From: Nonomuraea sp. MG754425
Lineage (GTDB): Bacteria > Actinomycetota > Actinomycetes > Streptosporangiales > Streptosporangiaceae
Assembly: GCF_021699195.1 (NCBI RefSeq)
Contig: NZ_SSXE01000104.1
Span: 1-34,002 of the forward strand
Length of the DNA stretch: 34,002 nt
Direction: 5' to 3'
The position numbers and the translations under genes are program-made. Of this stretch, positions 8,707 through 15,595 are shown piece after piece (positions within the stretch are counted from its first letter, which is position 1; each line of letters opens with the position of its first letter). Below the pieces are notes generated by a model. The model was given only the letters and a program-made list of their open reading frames with translations. It was not told where the DNA came from and searched no databases.

Positions 8707-9821
8707 TGGAGGATCACTGGACCGTCGGGCACGTGGCCGAGCTGGCCGGCGTGAGCGTCCGCACGCTGCATCACTACGACGAGATCGGGCTCGCCCGGCC
8801 GTCGGCCCGGACCGCGACCGGCTACCGCGCCTATTCGGCGGCTGACGTGGAGCGGCTGCGGGAGGTGCTGGCCTACCGGCGGCTGGGCTTCGGGCTGCGG
8901 GAGATCGCCGAACTGGTCGGCGACCCGGCCACCGACGCGGTCGCGCACCTGCGCCGGCTGCGCGGCCTGCACCTGGAGCGGCGTGATCGCGCCGAGGCCA
9001 TGGTGGCGGCCATCGACAGGGAACTCGAGACACGGGCGAAGGGGCTGCGGGTGACACCGGAGAAGCAGTTGGCGATGCTCGGCGCACGGCTGTACGACGC
9101 GATCGGCGGCGCGTACCCCGCGACCCGGCGTACCGACCCGCGGATCGCCGCGCAGATCTGGGCCGCGCTCGGGGACGCGCGCACGGTGCTGAACGTCGGG
9201 GCCGGCACCGGCTCCTACGAGCCCGCCGATCGCGAGGTGACCGCGGTGGAGCCGTCGGCGGTGATGCGGGGGCAGCGGCCCGCCGGCTCGGCGCCGTGCG
9301 TGGCCGCCGCCGCGGAGAGCCTGCCCTTCGCGGACCGCTCCTTCGACGTCGCGATGGCCGTCTCCACCGTGCACCACTGGGCGGACCCGATGGCGGGGCT
9401 GCGCGAGCTGCGGCGGGTGGCCCACCGTGTGGTGGTGCTCACGTTCGACACCGACGAGCCCGGATGGCACGACCGGTTCTGGCTCACCCGCGACTACCTG
9501 CCCGAGTTCGCCGCCGTCCTCGACGGGTTTCCCTCGCTCGCCGGGATGGCCGACGCCATCGACGCCCGCGCCGAGCCGGTGCCCGTCCCGTGGGACTGCG
9601 CCGACGGCCTGTTCGAGGCGTACTGGCGCCGACCGGCGGCCTATCTGGAGGAGCCCGTGCGCCGCGCGATGTCGGTGTGGACGAGGGTCGGGCCGCAGGC
9701 CGAGCAGCGGGCGGTGCGCGCCCTCGGCGACGACCTCGGCTCCGGCCGCTGGGCCGAACGCAACGGCGATCTCGCCGGCCTCGACGCGGCGGATCTCGGC
9801 CTGCGCCTGCTCGTCGCCTGA
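8706..9821 (+). CDS. MerR-family regulator fused to a class I SAM-dependent methyltransferase
   Basis: The 371-residue protein has two parts. Residues 6-75 are a MerR winged-helix DNA-binding domain (TVGHVAELAGVSVRTLHHYDEIGL), with a helical dimerisation region to about residue 112. From residue 127 a methyltransferase begins in the usual way (LYDAIGGAYPATRRTDPRIA); motif I is VLNVGAGTG at 161-169, and LPFADRSFDVAMAVSTVHHW is the motif II-III region. MerR effector domains normally bind small molecules; here an apparently intact enzyme domain takes that place. GTG 8706 was chosen because the HTH starts right after it; an in-frame start at 8679 lacks support. The reading frame is open throughout with no sign of a frameshift. 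The methyl acceptor is unknown. Confidence 0.85.
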   Translation: MEDHWTVGHVAELAGVSVRTLHHYDEIGLARPSARTATGYRAYSAADVERLREVLAYRRLGFGLREIAELVGDPATDAVAHLRRLRGLHLERRDRAEAMVAAIDRELETRAKGLRVTPEKQLAMLGARLYDAIGGAYPATRRTDPRIAAQIWAALGDARTVLNVGAGTGSYEPADREVTAVEPSAVMRGQRPAGSAPCVAAAAESLPFADRSFDVAMAVSTVHHWADPMAGLRELRRVAHRVVVLTFDTDEPGWHDRFWLTRDYLPEFAAVLDGFPSLAGMADAIDARAEPVPVPWDCADGLFEAYWRRPAAYLEEPVRRAMSVWTRVGPQAEQRAVRALGDDLGSGRWAERNGDLAGLDAADLGLRLLVA

Positions 9822-9850
9822 ACCCCGCCGCGGCCGGTGAGCAGCGTTCG

Positions 9851-10879
9851 TCACAGTTGCGGCAGGCAACGGGTCCGGCCGGTGGCCACGACGTTCTGGC
9901 CGACCATGTCGAGCCGCGCGCGGGCCTGCACACAGCCCATGCCGGTGAGCAGCAGGTTGCCGTAGGTCTGGTCGATGTAGCCCATCTTCCAGGAGTTCGC
10001 GGTGTTGTTGGCGGGCCGCAGTCCTTCGACGGTGAGCACGCCCACCGTGGTGTCGCCGGGGTCGGGGTTGAGGCCGGGCGTGGGGTCGAACCGCGGCCAG
10101 GCCCCGGCGCAGCGGGGCGAATAGGCCAGGCTGATCACGCCGACCTTCGTCCCGGCGGGCAGCCGCCTGCCGCGTAATCGTGCCTCCTGCTCCAGGAGGA
10201 CGGGTGCGGAGTCCAGGGTGATCTTGTCGGTTCCGCAGCCGGCGATCTTCGGGTCGGTGCCGTCCAGAACCTGCGCGACCGACGGCGCGGGCGAGGGAGC
10301 GGCCGGCCCGCCGGCCGGTTCGCCGGCCGGCCAGGGCAGTCCCTGGGCGAGGACGAACCCGCCGACCCCGGCCAGCACGGCGGCCACCAGCCACAGCCGT
10401 CGCTCCTGCCGCCGGCGGCGGTGAGTGACGTCGGGAGTCTGCGGCAGCAACGCGAAGCCACCGGCGAGATGCCAGCTCCGCGTGTCCTCCGAGGCGATGA
10501 CCTCGCCGTCGGTGAGGGCCGGCGTCTGCCCCGTCACGACGGGCAGCACGATCTTCACCGGGACCAGGTCCACCCCGGCCGCCCGGACGTCGTCTGGCCG
10601 CGCGGTGTGGGACGCGACCTCGGCGAGCGCCTGGAGCCAGTGCTCGCGCCAGTACGGCCAGTCCCCACCGCAGACCTGAACGAAGTTACGCAGCACGTGC
10701 TCGGTGGGCAGTTGGTGACCGGCCACCGCTGCCGCGAGCGCGCTCTTGGAGATCTCGCATCGCCGGGCCATTTTCCAGAAGGGCAGTTCCCCGGCCCGGG
10801 CCCGCAAGGCGCGCAGGTCACAGGCGAACCGCTCGACCGGGCCGCCGGCGGGATCCAGGGTCCGCATGCGCCGTCCCAC
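9851..10879 (-). CDS. Membrane-anchored HTH regulator with outside DUF2690-type domain
   Basis: A 342-residue protein. Residues of about 15-70 form an XRE-like HTH (FWKMARRCEISKSALAAAVAGHQLPTEHVLRNFVQVCGG), a pattern seen in many Streptomyces-type regulators. A single membrane helix (LWLVAAVLAGVGGFVLAQGL, around 165-185) follows a basic stretch, then a proline-rich linker. The last 130 residues match the DUF2690 type (DPKIAGCGTDKITLDSAPV, LAYSPRCAGAWPRF) and carry four cysteines that could form disulfides outside the cell. The layout suggests a ToxR-like one-component sensor. The GTG at 10879 has GAGGAGG upstream; ATG at 10867 is an alternative. It is convergent with the MerR fusion. What it senses is unknown. 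Confidence 0.8.
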   Translation of the reverse strand: MGRRMRTLDPAGGPVERFACDLRALRARAGELPFWKMARRCEISKSALAAAVAGHQLPTEHVLRNFVQVCGGDWPYWREHWLQALAEVASHTARPDDVRAAGVDLVPVKIVLPVVTGQTPALTDGEVIASEDTRSWHLAGGFALLPQTPDVTHRRRRQERRLWLVAAVLAGVGGFVLAQGLPWPAGEPAGGPAAPSPAPSVAQVLDGTDPKIAGCGTDKITLDSAPVLLEQEARLRGRRLPAGTKVGVISLAYSPRCAGAWPRFDPTPGLNPDPGDTTVGVLTVEGLRPANNTANSWKMGYIDQTYGNLLLTGMGCVQARARLDMVGQNVVATGRTRCLPQL

Positions 10880-10921
10880 GCTGCCGTCCGCCTCCTCAGG
10901 CCGGTGATCCTGCTGGAGATA

Positions 10922-10951
10922 CTGGACAACACGCTGCCAGGAGTTGTCCAG
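10922..10951. promoter_or_regulatory. 9-base inverted repeat upstream of the membrane HTH gene
   Basis: CTGGACAAC (10922-10930) and GTTGTCCAG (10943-10951) are exact inverted copies separated by 12 bases. The half-site centres are 21 bases apart, about two turns of the helix, which fits a dimeric DNA-binding protein. The site is 43 bases before the GTG at 10879 and next to a possible minus-strand -10 (TATCTC, 10921-10916), so autoregulation by the HTH protein is plausible. The rest of the gap up to 11088 shows nothing I can name. Confidence 0.5.
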
Positions 10952-11088
10952 ATCCCTCTGACGTGGACGAATGCGCCTTCAAGCAGGTCACTGCGGCCGA
11001 GGCCCGGCCCGACCGCCGGGGCGGCGCGACGACCCCGACGACAGCCACGCCGCCCTTCCGGATGATCCGGGGCGGCGGGTAACGTGCT

Positions 11089-11619
11089 TCACCGCGCATC
11101 GCTCGTGGACTGTCCGGGCGCTTCCGCGGAACCCGCCCCGCCGTCAGGGCCGGATCGAAGCCGGTGGATCTCGGCGGCGGTGCTGCGCCTGGCCGTTCCC
11201 AGGAAACGCAGGACGGCGCTGAGCTCTTCGTCGTCGAACGCGCCGAGGTCGTCCCTGGTACGGGCGATCAATCCCGCGTAGGCGGCGGTGACCCGGTCAA
11301 GGCCGTCCTGCGTGGGTTCGACGAGGACCCGCCTGCGGTCGCCGGGATCGGCCACCCGCCGGACGCAGCCCGCGGCGACGAGCCGGTCGATCATCCGTGA
11401 AGCCGATCCGGTGGTGAGGTTCACGTGCTTGGCCAGCACGCCCGGCGTCTGGGGGCCGTGACGGCCCAGCACGTGCAGGCACTGCACGTCGGTGTCGGTG
11501 ACTCCCAACCGGTCGGCGACGATGTTGTTGAGCTGCACGACCAGGATCGCCCAACCGGGCACCGCGTCGCCGATGATTGCGGCGAGCAGCGCTTCCCTGT
11601 CCTGGTCCGGCTTCGTCAT
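11089..11619 (-). CDS. MarR-family transcriptional regulator
   Basis: A 176-residue protein with the MarR winged-helix arrangement: a dimerisation helix (VPGWAILVVQLNNIVADRLGV), recognition region (TPGVLAKHVNLTTGSASRMIDRLVAAG), and the wing with DPGDRRRVLVEPT, the hallmark of the family. MarR proteins usually repress a neighbouring exporter and release DNA when a drug or phenolic compound binds. The start at 11619 (MTKPDQ) has GGAG upstream; the longer reading from 11664 would run through the operator. The gene diverges from an MFS exporter, with two matching palindromes between them. Confidence 0.92.
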   Translation of the reverse strand: MTKPDQDREALLAAIIGDAVPGWAILVVQLNNIVADRLGVTDTDVQCLHVLGRHGPQTPGVLAKHVNLTTGSASRMIDRLVAAGCVRRVADPGDRRRVLVEPTQDGLDRVTAAYAGLIARTRDDLGAFDDEELSAVLRFLGTARRSTAAEIHRLRSGPDGGAGSAEAPGQSTSDAR

Positions 11620-11641
11620 GTGAGATCCACTCCATCCGATG

Positions 11642-11660
11642 TTGCTGCGTCGCGCAGCAA
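11642..11660. promoter_or_regulatory. MarR operator 1, perfect palindrome
   Basis: TTGCTGCGTCGCGCAGCAA is a perfect dyad of two 8-base arms around TCG. It lies just downstream of the marR-side -10 (TAGCAT) and would block the regulator's own transcription start. Its right arm recurs in a second site 30 bases away. Confidence 0.75.
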
Positions 11661-11662
11661 TC

Positions 11663-11690
11663 ATGCTAAGTTGACTGCGTGACGCAGCAA
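11663..11690 (-). promoter_or_regulatory. Promoter of the MarR gene
   Basis: On the minus strand TTGCTG (11690-11685) and TAGCAT (11668-11663) are spaced by 16 bases. The -35 is inside operator 2 and the start point falls in operator 1. On the plus strand TAAGTT (11667-11672) is a possible -10 for the exporter, so both promoters overlap the operators. Confidence 0.45.
11672..11690. promoter_or_regulatory. MarR operator 2, imperfect palindrome
   Basis: TGACTGCGTGACGCAGCAA shares CTGCGT and CGCAGCAA with operator 1 and is centred 30 bases from it, about three helical turns, so two MarR dimers could bind the same face of the DNA. It lies between the divergent regulator and exporter. Confidence 0.65.
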
Positions 11691-11746
11691 CTGTGCGGCG
11701 CAGTCATCTTATCTCATCGCCCTCCGGCCAAGGAGCACAGTTCGGC

Positions 11747-13210
11747 ATGACCACATCCACCCGCCCTCGGAGCGGCGCCGCGGCGGCTCCCGCCCTCCTG
11801 CACGGGCGCACGGCGTTCGTCGTACTCTCCGTGATCCTCATCGCGGACTTCATGGAACTCCTCGACGCCACGATCGTCAGCGTGGCGGCCCCCGCGATCG
11901 CCGCGGACCTGGACGCCGGCGAGTCCGCACTGCAGTGGATGATGGCCGGGTACACGCTGGCCGCCGGAGCCGGCCTGATCACCGGTGGACGCGTCGGCGA
12001 CCAGTTCGGCCGCCGCCGCGTGTTCCTCCTCGGGCTGGCCGCGTTCATGCTGGCCTCCGCCGGCTGCGGGCTGGCGCCGAACGCCGGAGTGCTCATCGGC
12101 ACGCGCATCGCGCAGGGCCTGGCCGCCGGACTGATGATCCCGCAGGTGTTCGGCATCATCCGCGCGTCGTTCGAGCCCGGCGCCCGCGCGAAGGCCCTCG
12201 GCGCGTACGGGGCCGTGCTCGGCGTGGCCTCGGTGGCCGGGCCGCTGCTCGGCGGGGTCCTGGTCGAGGCCGACCTGTTCGGCCTGGGCTGGCGGGCGAT
12301 CTTCTGGGTGAACGTGCCGATCGCGATCATCGGGCTGATCGTGGGCGCTCGCCGCATGCCCGAATCGCGCCTGCCGGGCGGCGCCCGGCTGGACCTGCCG
12401 GGCGCGGCGCTCGCCTCCGCCGCCGTGCTGCTCCTGCTCCTGCCGCTCCTGCAGGGACGCGACTGGGGCTGGCCCCTGTGGAGCCTCATCGTCCTGGCAC
12501 TCTCGGCGCCGGCGGTGGCCCTGTTCCTGATCAGGGAGCGGCGGCTGGCCGCACGCGGTGGGCAGCCGATCCTCGACCCGGCCCTCCTGCGGGTGCGGGC
12601 CTTCGCCGCCGGCCTGTCCGCCTCCCTGCTGTTCTTCGGAGCTCTCGGCTCCTTCTTCCTCCTGCTGTCGCTCTACCTCCAACTGGGCACCGGACGGACC
12701 GCGCTGGAAACCGGTCTGGTGATCCTGCCCTACGCCATCGGCTCGATCATCACCTCCGGGATCGGTGTCCGGTTCGCCCGCCGTGCCCTCCTGGTGTCGG
12801 GTGCGCTGGTCCTGGCCGCGTCCCAGATCGTCCTGCTCCTCGTCGTCGGTGGCGGCGCCGAACCCACGTACTGGGCGCTCGCCGCGCCGCTGTTCGCGGG
12901 CGGACTGGGGCTGGGGCTCACCGCCCCGTCCCTGGTCAACGTCGTGCTGGCCGGGGTGCCCGCCAGGGACGCCGGCGCCGCCGGCGGGGTGCTCACCACC
13001 GTCGGCCAGGTCGGGAACGCGTTCGGGGTCGCCGTGCTCGGGACGGTGTTCTTCACCCGGCTGACAGGCCGCTCCGCCGACGGGGCCACCGTCCTCGTCG
13101 CCTACGGCGAGGCATTCGTCGCGATCCTGCCCTGGCAGGTCGCCTGCTACCTGGCCGCGGCCGCGCTCATGTTCCTGCTGCCCAGGCGCGCCGGCGCCGC
13201 CCACCCGTGA
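11747..13210 (+). CDS. MFS drug exporter, DHA2 (14-helix, EmrB/QacA) family
   Basis: A 487-residue inner-membrane protein with about 14 hydrophobic helices. Signature stretches are DFMELLDATIVSVAAPAIAADL (helix 1 motif D1), LAAGAGLITGGRVGDQFGRRRVF (motif A), and AVLGVASVAGPLLGGVLVE (motif C, antiporter signature). Members export drugs or secondary metabolites in exchange for protons. The ATG at 11747 is preceded by AAGGAG; an upstream GTG at 11693 is too close to the operators. It is controlled by the divergent MarR gene, and a P450 gene follows 121 bases downstream on the same strand. Confidence 0.93.
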   Translation: MTTSTRPRSGAAAAPALLHGRTAFVVLSVILIADFMELLDATIVSVAAPAIAADLDAGESALQWMMAGYTLAAGAGLITGGRVGDQFGRRRVFLLGLAAFMLASAGCGLAPNAGVLIGTRIAQGLAAGLMIPQVFGIIRASFEPGARAKALGAYGAVLGVASVAGPLLGGVLVEADLFGLGWRAIFWVNVPIAIIGLIVGARRMPESRLPGGARLDLPGAALASAAVLLLLLPLLQGRDWGWPLWSLIVLALSAPAVALFLIRERRLAARGGQPILDPALLRVRAFAAGLSASLLFFGALGSFFLLLSLYLQLGTGRTALETGLVILPYAIGSIITSGIGVRFARRALLVSGALVLAASQIVLLLVVGGGAEPTYWALAAPLFAGGLGLGLTAPSLVNVVLAGVPARDAGAAGGVLTTVGQVGNAFGVAVLGTVFFTRLTGRSADGATVLVAYGEAFVAILPWQVACYLAAAALMFLLPRRAGAAHP

Positions 13211-13247
13211 CGGCGCAGGCGCATCGGCGCCGCCCACCCGTGACGGC
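13192..13247. repeat. 23-base direct repeat, period 33, at the end of the exporter gene
   Basis: Bases 13192-13214 are repeated exactly at 13225-13247. The first copy contains the stop codon of the exporter (13208-13210). The period of 33 is a multiple of three, so the second copy restates the last codons and stop in the same frame. It looks like a recent tandem duplication. Confidence 0.85.
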
Positions 13248-13331
13248 CGGCACACCGCGGGGCGCGCCACCGCCTGCCGGATGTCCGCACGTCCTCACCA
13301 CCCCGATCCGAACACCTTCCCGGGAGATCTG

Positions 13332-14489
13332 ATGACCGACGCACCTCATGTCACCATCGACCCGTTCGCCGGCGGCGTTCGCAGAGTCGGCGAACCCCAT
13401 CCCGCTCGTGCCGTGCTGCGGGCCGCGGGTCCCATCGTCCGAGCCGACGCCCCGGCCGGGGGGCCGGTGTGGATCATCACCGACGACGTGCTCGCCCGGG
13501 AGGTCTTCGTCCACCCGCACATCGTGAAGGACCCGGCCTGGGCGCCGGCGGGCTGGGACCCGCGGACGGCAGGTCTCGAACCGACCGCCGCCACGCAGCC
13601 GTCGCTCACCACCTGCGACGGCCCGGCACACGAGACACTGCGCCGGGCGCACGCCCCGCTCTTCACGGCCCGGCGGATGAGCGAGTACGCCGACCGCGCC
13701 ACGGTGCTCGCCCGCGAGTTGCTCGCCGGGCTCGGGGACACCGCCGAAACGGTGGATCTGATGGCCGACTTCACCACCCGGTTCCCGCTCACCGTGGTCT
13801 GCGACGTGCTCGGCGTCCCGCTCGATCGGATCGATCAGGCCATCGCGGCCTGCCGGGGCATGTACAGCGCCGACCCCGAAGAGGTGGGAGCGGCGATGGC
13901 CGCCTTCGGGGAACTGGCCGCCGCCGCGCTGGGCGACGGCCAGGACGGCCTCGCCGTCGAACTGCGCGATCGGGTCCCGGCCGAGCTCACCGAGGCACAG
14001 TTGCACTACCTGCTCTTCACGCTGATCTACGCCGGACAGCTCACCACCGACCCGTCACTGGGATTCCTGCTCGCACGCGTCCTCGCCGCCGGGGACACCG
14101 CGGCGGAGCCGACCACGACCGAGGAGTTCGTCCGGGAGACACTGCGCCGGCACGCGCCGGCGCCCTTCAGCCTGTGGCGGTTCACCTCCGCTGAGGTCGA
14201 GCTCGCCGGAGCCCGCCTCCCCGCCCGCTCGCCGGTGCTCGTCGACATCCAGGGCATCAACACCGGCCCCGGCCGGTCGATCGGGCCGGACCTCACCTTC
14301 GGCGCCGGCCCGCACTACTGCACCGGCGCCCGCCTCGCCCAACTCGAGCTGAAGGCGGTCGTGGAGGTCCTGCGGGCCGACTTCCCCAAGGCGCGCCTCG
14401 CGGTGCCCCTCGCCGACCTTCAGCAGAGCGACCTCGGCGGCATCCAGGGCAGCCGCCTGACCGCCCTGCCGGTGAAACTACGAGGCTGA
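13332..14489 (+). CDS. Cytochrome P450 with atypical I-helix and short meander
   Basis: A 385-residue soluble bacterial P450. The heme-binding loop is FGAGPHYCTGARLA with the thiolate ligand C330; the K-helix ExxR pair is E269/R272. The I-helix reads AGQLTT (234-239), so the acidic residue of the usual AGxD/ET motif, which helps protonate and split bound oxygen, is missing. The stretch between K-helix and heme loop is also about ten residues shorter than in common P450s: INTGPGRSIGPDLTFG runs straight into the heme loop. The start has GGGAG six bases upstream. It may be co-transcribed with the exporter. No ferredoxin gene is nearby. Substrate unknown. Confidence 0.85.
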   Translation: MTDAPHVTIDPFAGGVRRVGEPHPARAVLRAAGPIVRADAPAGGPVWIITDDVLAREVFVHPHIVKDPAWAPAGWDPRTAGLEPTAATQPSLTTCDGPAHETLRRAHAPLFTARRMSEYADRATVLARELLAGLGDTAETVDLMADFTTRFPLTVVCDVLGVPLDRIDQAIAACRGMYSADPEEVGAAMAAFGELAAAALGDGQDGLAVELRDRVPAELTEAQLHYLLFTLIYAGQLTTDPSLGFLLARVLAAGDTAAEPTTTEEFVRETLRRHAPAPFSLWRFTSAEVELAGARLPARSPVLVDIQGINTGPGRSIGPDLTFGAGPHYCTGARLAQLELKAVVEVLRADFPKARLAVPLADLQQSDLGGIQGSRLTALPVKLRG

Positions 14490-14495
14490 CGGCCT

Positions 14496-14514
14496 GCCGG
14501 CGTCCGGCGCCGGC
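14496..14514. terminator. Hairpin between convergent P450 and SDR genes
   Basis: GCCGGCG (14496-14502) pairs with CGCCGGC (14508-14514) around a 5-base loop. It starts seven bases after the P450 stop and is placed to serve both converging genes. No T-run follows, which is common in GC-rich actinomycetes. Confidence 0.5.
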
Positions 14515-14574
14515 CGATCTCGGGTGCCCGTGATCGCATCACGACGTCGCCCGGCCGCGCACCAGAGGGCAGGG

Positions 14575-15357
14575 TCAGAGCGCGTGCCCGCCGGCGACCT
14601 GCAGCACCTGACCGGTGACCCAGCGGGCCTGGTGGGAGGCCAGAAACAGCACCGCGTCGGCGATGTCGTCCGGCTCTCCGACCCTGCCCATCGGCACGAT
14701 CGCCGTCGCCCGGGCGAGGACCTCCTCGTCCATCCAGCCGGTCTGGACGGGCCCGGGAGCGACGGCGTTCACCCGGATGCCGCGCGCCGCCAGGTCCAGC
14801 GCGGCCGATCGGGTGAGCGCCTCGAGCGCGGCCTTCGACGTCCCGTAGCCGGTCTGGCCGGGGAACGCCCGCGCGGCGTCGGTGGTGACGTTGACGACGC
14901 ACAGCGGGTCGTCGCCGCGCCGCAGGCGGGCCACCTCAGCGGTCAGCAGCGCCGGGGCGATGGCGTTGACCCGGTAGTGCCGTTCCAGCGAGCCGTGGGT
15001 CAGCGTGTCGAGGGTGTCCGGCGATTCGCAGTGTGCGGCATTGTTGACCAGGACATTGATCGAGCCGGCGCGGGCCACGACCGCCTCCACGAGCCGCGAG
15101 GCGGCCTCCGGCGCGGACAGGTCCGCGCTGACGGCGAAGGATCCGTTGCCGAGTTCGGCGGCGAGCTTGTCGGCCGCGCCGGCGGCGGGGGTGAGGTGGG
15201 CCCATTCGGCCCGCGCGGGTGCGGGGACGTCCTGCGCCAGGTAGTGGATCGCCACGCGCGCGCCTTGGGCGGCGAACGCGCGGCTGATGGCCGCACCGAT
15301 GTTCCCGGCCCCGCCGGTGACCAGAACATTGCGGTGGGCAAGGCGGGTATCGATCAT
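14575..15357 (-). CDS. Short-chain dehydrogenase/reductase (classical SDR)
   Basis: A 260-residue oxidoreductase with cofactor motif TGGAGNIG near the N-terminus, NNAA, and catalytic Y171-x-x-x-K175 (YGTSK). The residue at the usual catalytic serine position, 13 before the tyrosine, is threonine (T158 in NVTTD), an uncommon but conservative change. The C-terminal RVGEPDDIADAVLFLASHQARWVTGQVLQVAGG is standard for FabG-like enzymes. The ATG at 15357 has AAGGAGA five or so bases upstream. It diverges from the leader peptide and monooxygenase transcript and converges with the P450. The substrate is unknown. Confidence 0.9.
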   Translation of the reverse strand: MIDTRLAHRNVLVTGGAGNIGAAISRAFAAQGARVAIHYLAQDVPAPARAEWAHLTPAAGAADKLAAELGNGSFAVSADLSAPEAASRLVEAVVARAGSINVLVNNAAHCESPDTLDTLTHGSLERHYRVNAIAPALLTAEVARLRRGDDPLCVVNVTTDAARAFPGQTGYGTSKAALEALTRSAALDLAARGIRVNAVAPGPVQTGWMDEEVLARATAIVPMGRVGEPDDIADAVLFLASHQARWVTGQVLQVAGGHAL

Positions 15358-15414
15358 GGTCTCTCCTTCTGGCCGGCACGTGCACCGCCGCCACCTCGAC
15401 CCGTGGGAAAAGGA

Positions 15415-15445
15415 TTGGACGGGCTGACGTCCGAGCTTGTAGCTT
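15415..15445 (+). promoter_or_regulatory. Candidate promoter of the leader-monooxygenase transcript
   Basis: TTGGAC (15415-15420) with TGTAGC (17-base spacer) or TAGCTT (15440-15445, 19-base spacer). A short dyad GGAC/GTCC (15417-15420 and 15429-15432) overlaps the -35 side. The start would give a leader RNA beginning near 15452, just before the leader peptide. Confidence 0.35.
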
Positions 15446-15482
15446 GCCGTTGATCGTGACACCGCCCGAGGAGGTGAGACCC

Positions 15483-15542
15483 ATGAACGCTGTATCGATG
15501 TGGGTGCTCCCCCTTTTCGTCATGGTCGGGCGATCGACGTAG
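15483..15542 (+). CDS. 19-residue leader peptide upstream of the flavin monooxygenase
   Basis: ATG 15483 to TAG 15540-15542 encodes MNAVSMWVLPLFVMVGRST. The ribosome binding site is near ideal: GAGGAGGTGAG at 15468-15478, eight bases from the ATG, much stronger than that of the downstream gene. The hydrophobic core PLFVMV recalls the IFVI stall motif of the ErmC leader peptide, a resemblance only. The stop codon of this peptide lies in the 5' arm of a hairpin whose 3' arm holds the start codon of the monooxygenase, so translation of the peptide should open the hairpin. Function as a translational attenuator or coupler is inferred from this geometry. Confidence 0.6.
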   Translation: MNAVSMWVLPLFVMVGRST

Positions 15543-15595
15543 GTGTCGCCGGGAGCGCCTCGCCACCCAGGCACTCCCGAAAGGCAACACCTATG
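15538..15595 (+). promoter_or_regulatory. Hairpin masking the monooxygenase start codon
   Basis: Three nested stems are visible. The outer stem pairs 15538-15546 with 15587-15595: nine pairs, one of them G-U, including the leader stop codon on one side and the monooxygenase ATG on the other. A middle stem pairs CGGGAG (15550-15555) with CTCCCG (15574-15579). An inner stem pairs GCCT (15557-15560) with AGGC (15569-15572), loop of 8. The gene's ribosome binding site GAAAGG (15579-15584) is held in the structure. CACCT of the 3' arm could alternatively pair with the AGGTG of the leader's own binding site. Confidence 0.6.

Noticed and set aside
15358..15482. Rifamycin-associated element before the monooxygenase
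   Set aside because: I looked for the inverted repeat known upstream of rifamycin-inactivating genes and found no matching palindrome, so the Rox name is not assigned.
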